A DNA stretch of 64,000 nucleotides, taken from the NCBI RefSeq assembly GCF_010668805.1, contig NZ_WUFT01000006.1, positions 248,001 through 312,000 of the forward strand, given 5' to 3'. Both the position numbers and the translations under genes were made by a program. Below the pieces are notes generated by a model. It was not told the origin of the DNA and did no database searches. It saw nothing but the letters and a program-made list of their open reading frames with translations. The first letter of the stretch is position 1. Each line of letters starts with the position of its first letter. This DNA is from Rhizobium phaseoli. Lineage in GTDB: Bacteria > Pseudomonadota > Alphaproteobacteria > Rhizobiales > Rhizobiaceae. Positions 61,688-64,000 of this stretch are shown here, one piece after another.

Positions 61688-62716
61688 ATGAAGGAACTCT
61701 CCGTAGCCGAATTTGGCCGACGCCTGGCGCATTTGCTGGTCAGCCTGTTCATTCTCCTCTGTGTGACCTTCGTGATCGGCCGCGTTCTGCCCACCGATCC
61801 GGTCGGCGCGATTGTCGGCGAGCTCGCCGATCCCGCCGCCTATGCGGCGATGCGAGCCCGCCTGGGGCTCGATCTGCCGATTTACCAGCAGTTTTTCCTC
61901 TATCTGAACGGGCTGGCGCATGGTGATTTCGGCACTGCCGTGCTCACTGGCAATCCGGTCTCCTCAGACCTCGCCCAGGCGTTTCCGGCAACCTTCGAAC
62001 TGGCGACGCTGGCGGTGATCATTTCGACATTCGTCGGTGTGCCGCTCGGCCTGGTCGCGGCATTGTTTCGCGACAGCTTCATCGACAAGACGGCCCGGGT
62101 GGTCGCGCTCGTCGGGCATTCGATCCCGGTCTTCTGGTTCGGCATCGTCGGGCTCGTCATCTTCTATGCCGGCCTCAACTGGGTCGGCGGGCCGGGCAGG
62201 ATCGATGTCTTCTACGAAGGCCTCGTCACACCGCGCACCGGCCTGTTGCTGATCGACAGCCTGCTGCAGGGCGAGACGGAAATCTTCTGGAATGCGCTCA
62301 GCCATATCATTCTGCCTGCCATCATCCTCGCCTATGCGGCGATGGCCTACATCACCCGTATGACACGCAGCTTCACCCTGGAGCAGTTGAGCCAGGATTA
62401 TGTCATCGCAGCCCGTGCCAAGGGTGTGAGCCCCTTCGGCACGATCTGGCGCCACGTCCTGCCGAACATTGCCGTGCAGCTGATCACCATCCTGGCCATT
62501 TCCTATGGCGGGCTGCTCGAAGGCGCTGTCGTCACCGAGATCGTCTTCTCCTGGCCGGGCATCGGCCAGTACATGACGAACGCCCTCATGATCGGCGACA
62601 TGAACGCCATCGTGGCCGGCACTATCATCGTGGGATTCATCTTCATGCTGTTAAACTTCCTCGCCGACGTCGCTTACGCCGTCTTCGATCCGCGCATGCG
62701 GGAGGCGGCCCGATGA
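61688..62716 (+). CDS. ABC transporter permease, DppB-like
   Basis: A 342-residue inner-membrane permease with six helices. The C-terminal loop is DYVIAARAKGVSPFGTIWRHVLPNIAVQLITIL, followed by GAVVTEIVFSWPGIGQYMTNALMIGDM. The start is 21 bp after the binding-protein gene, and it overlaps the next permease by 4 bp. Confidence 0.94.
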   Translation: MKELSVAEFGRRLAHLLVSLFILLCVTFVIGRVLPTDPVGAIVGELADPAAYAAMRARLGLDLPIYQQFFLYLNGLAHGDFGTAVLTGNPVSSDLAQAFPATFELATLAVIISTFVGVPLGLVAALFRDSFIDKTARVVALVGHSIPVFWFGIVGLVIFYAGLNWVGGPGRIDVFYEGLVTPRTGLLLIDSLLQGETEIFWNALSHIILPAIILAYAAMAYITRMTRSFTLEQLSQDYVIAARAKGVSPFGTIWRHVLPNIAVQLITILAISYGGLLEGAVVTEIVFSWPGIGQYMTNALMIGDMNAIVAGTIIVGFIFMLLNFLADVAYAVFDPRMREAAR

Positions 62717-63615
62717 GTGACGCCATCCGCAGCGACATTCAGATCCGCCCGCCAAGCGTGTCGAACCGCATCGCGGCGTCGTTTGCGCGCGCCGGCCGCA
62801 AATTGGCTGCCGAGCCGCTTGGCCTGGCCGGTTTCGTCATCCTCGGCTTGCTGTGCCTGATCGCGATCTTCGCGCCGCTTCTGGCGCCTTATGATCCGGT
62901 CGTGCAGTCGCTTGGCGATGCCTTACATGCCCCGAGTCTGGCGCATTGGGCCGGCACCGACGAATTCGGCCGCGACATTCTAAGCCGCCTGATCTTCGGC
63001 ACGCGCATCACCATCCAGACCGTGCTTTCGATCTCGCTGATCGTCGGGCCGATCGGCCTGCTGATCGGCGTCGTCGCCGGCTTCTTCGGCGGTCGCACCG
63101 ACGCGCTGCTGATGCGTGCCACCGATATCGTTCTGTCCTTCCCGTCGCTGATTCTGGCGCTGGCTTTTGCGGCAGCGCTCGGCGCCGGCCTGACCACGGC
63201 AATCATCGCGATCTCGCTGACCGCCTGGCCGCCGATTGCCCGGCTGGCGCGCGCCGAGGCGCTGGTCGTCAGAAACGCCGACTATGTGGTCGCCGCCCGC
63301 CTTTATGGCGCCTCGCCGTTGCGCATCCTTCTTCTCTATATCGCGCCGATGTGCGTTCCTTCAGTCATCGTTCGCCTGACCCTTAACATGGCCGGCATCA
63401 TCCTGACGGCAGCCTCACTCGGCTTTCTCGGCCTCGGTGCGCAGCCGCCGGCGCCGGAATGGGGCGCGATGATCTCCAGCGGCCGCAAGTTCATGCTGGA
63501 TTACTGGTGGGTTGCCGTGATGCCGGGTGTCGCCATCCTTCTCACCAGCCTTGCCTTCAACATCGCCGGAGATGCTCTGCGCGACCTTTTGGATCCTCGC
63601 CATGCCAGATCGTGA
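62713..63615 (+). CDS. ABC transporter permease, DppC-like
   Basis: A 300-residue second permease. Typical DppC parts are LAPYDPVVQSLGDALHAPSLAHWAGTDEFGRDILSRLIFGTRI and the loop DYVVAARLYGASPLRILLLYIAPMCVPSVIVR. The end reads LAFNIAGDALRDLLDPRHARS. The next ATPase gene overlaps it by 14 bp. Confidence 0.94.
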   Translation: MSDAIRSDIQIRPPSVSNRIAASFARAGRKLAAEPLGLAGFVILGLLCLIAIFAPLLAPYDPVVQSLGDALHAPSLAHWAGTDEFGRDILSRLIFGTRITIQTVLSISLIVGPIGLLIGVVAGFFGGRTDALLMRATDIVLSFPSLILALAFAAALGAGLTTAIIAISLTAWPPIARLARAEALVVRNADYVVAARLYGASPLRILLLYIAPMCVPSVIVRLTLNMAGIILTAASLGFLGLGAQPPAPEWGAMISSGRKFMLDYWWVAVMPGVAILLTSLAFNIAGDALRDLLDPRHARS

Positions 63616-64000
63616 AATGAATGACCATGATCTGCAACCCGTTCTGTCCGTCAAAGGATTGAGCGTTCGCTTCGGGCGCGGCGCCGTGCCCGCCGTCTCC
63701 AATGTCAGTTTCGACGTCGGGCGCGAACGTGTCGGCATCGTCGGAGAATCCGGTTCCGGCAAATCGACGACGGGCCGCGCCATCATGCGCCTGCTGCCGC
63801 CGGCAGCGGTCGTCACCGCCGAGCGCCTGGATCTCGGCGGCGATCCGTTGCTTTCCAAGAGCGAGCGGCAAATGGGCGCGCTTCGCGGCAAGGATATCGC
63901 GCTGATCATGCAGGATCCGCGTTATTCGCTGAATCCGGTGCTATCGATCGGCAAGCAGGTCGCCGAGGCCGCACGCCTTCACCTCGGTCTTGGCAAGGCC
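63602..64000 (+). CDS. ABC transporter ATP-binding protein (DppD/OppD-like), partial
   Basis: The frame from the ATG at 63602 stays open to the right edge, giving the first 133 residues. The Walker A motif is GIVGESGSGKSTTGRAIMRLL. The Q-loop is LIMQDPRYSLNPVLSIGKQV, the oligopeptide-class pattern. It is the third importer component in the operon; probably a full-length or double ATPase continues beyond the window. Confidence 0.88.
   Translation, partial: MPDREMNDHDLQPVLSVKGLSVRFGRGAVPAVSNVSFDVGRERVGIVGESGSGKSTTGRAIMRLLPPAAVVTAERLDLGGDPLLSKSERQMGALRGKDIALIMQDPRYSLNPVLSIGKQVAEAARLHLGLGKA

Overview
The window is a chromosomal stretch from an alphaproteobacterium of the Rhizobiaceae, most likely the Rhizobium leguminosarum/etli group. 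This is inferred from the linked core genes ntrY, ntrX, dat, hfq, hflX and mazG, from the AapJ-type amino-acid binding protein, from two DUF982 genes, from many ABC uptake systems with local LysR, ROK or GntR regulators, and from short dispersed intergenic repeats typical of rhizobia. No searches were run. Family names rest on motifs and remembered family features.

Layout. 1-13.2 kb is an accessory-looking metabolic block: the start of an amino-acid ABC operon; a LysR gene divergent from a one-carbon operon (glyA-folD-purU); a cupin protein; an alpha/beta hydrolase; a LysR gene divergent from isochorismatase-like and pirin genes; and an EmrA/EmrB-type efflux pair. 13.4-21.6 kb is core: ntrY-ntrX, dat, hfq, hflX, mazG and a deaminase. 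21.8-31.1 kb holds a siroheme/sulfite-reductase operon (cysG, DUF2849, cysI, DUF934), a UbiH-type hydroxylase, an AEC transporter, an MBL hydrolase, CcdA and an AraC regulator. 31.1-38.1 kb is a gene-poor strip: tRNA-Lys, CsbD, small membrane and secreted proteins, two DUF982 genes, a DUF4242-cyclase fusion, and a two-gene miniature operon behind a strong promoter overlapped by an alphaproteobacterial-type SOS (LexA) box.

38.2-48.7 kb contains a flavin monooxygenase divergent from a MarR regulator that shares its operator, then a tightly coupled seven-gene operon (ABC importer, cytosine-deaminase-like amidohydrolase, GlcD-like FAD oxidoreductase, flavodoxin-fold reductase, RidA) with a divergent LysR gene. 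A separate creatininase-family gene downstream carries the same unusual upstream element at identical internal spacing, which suggests one regulon for a nitrogenous, creatinine- or pyrimidine-like compound. 49.6-57.1 kb is a ROK-regulated sugar ABC system with ThuA- and ThuB-like enzymes. 57.2-64 kb is a hexuronate/aldarate module (uxuA, kdgD, FadR-type GntR regulator) divergent from a peptide-class ABC importer that runs off the right edge; matching palindromes lie in front of both arms.

The observations most worth following are the SOS-box mini-operon, the duplicated operator of the creatininase/amidohydrolase regulon, the GntR and MarR operator pairs, a degenerate duplicate of the hflX 3' end lying among repeats, and the apparent separation of ntrYX from ntrBC.
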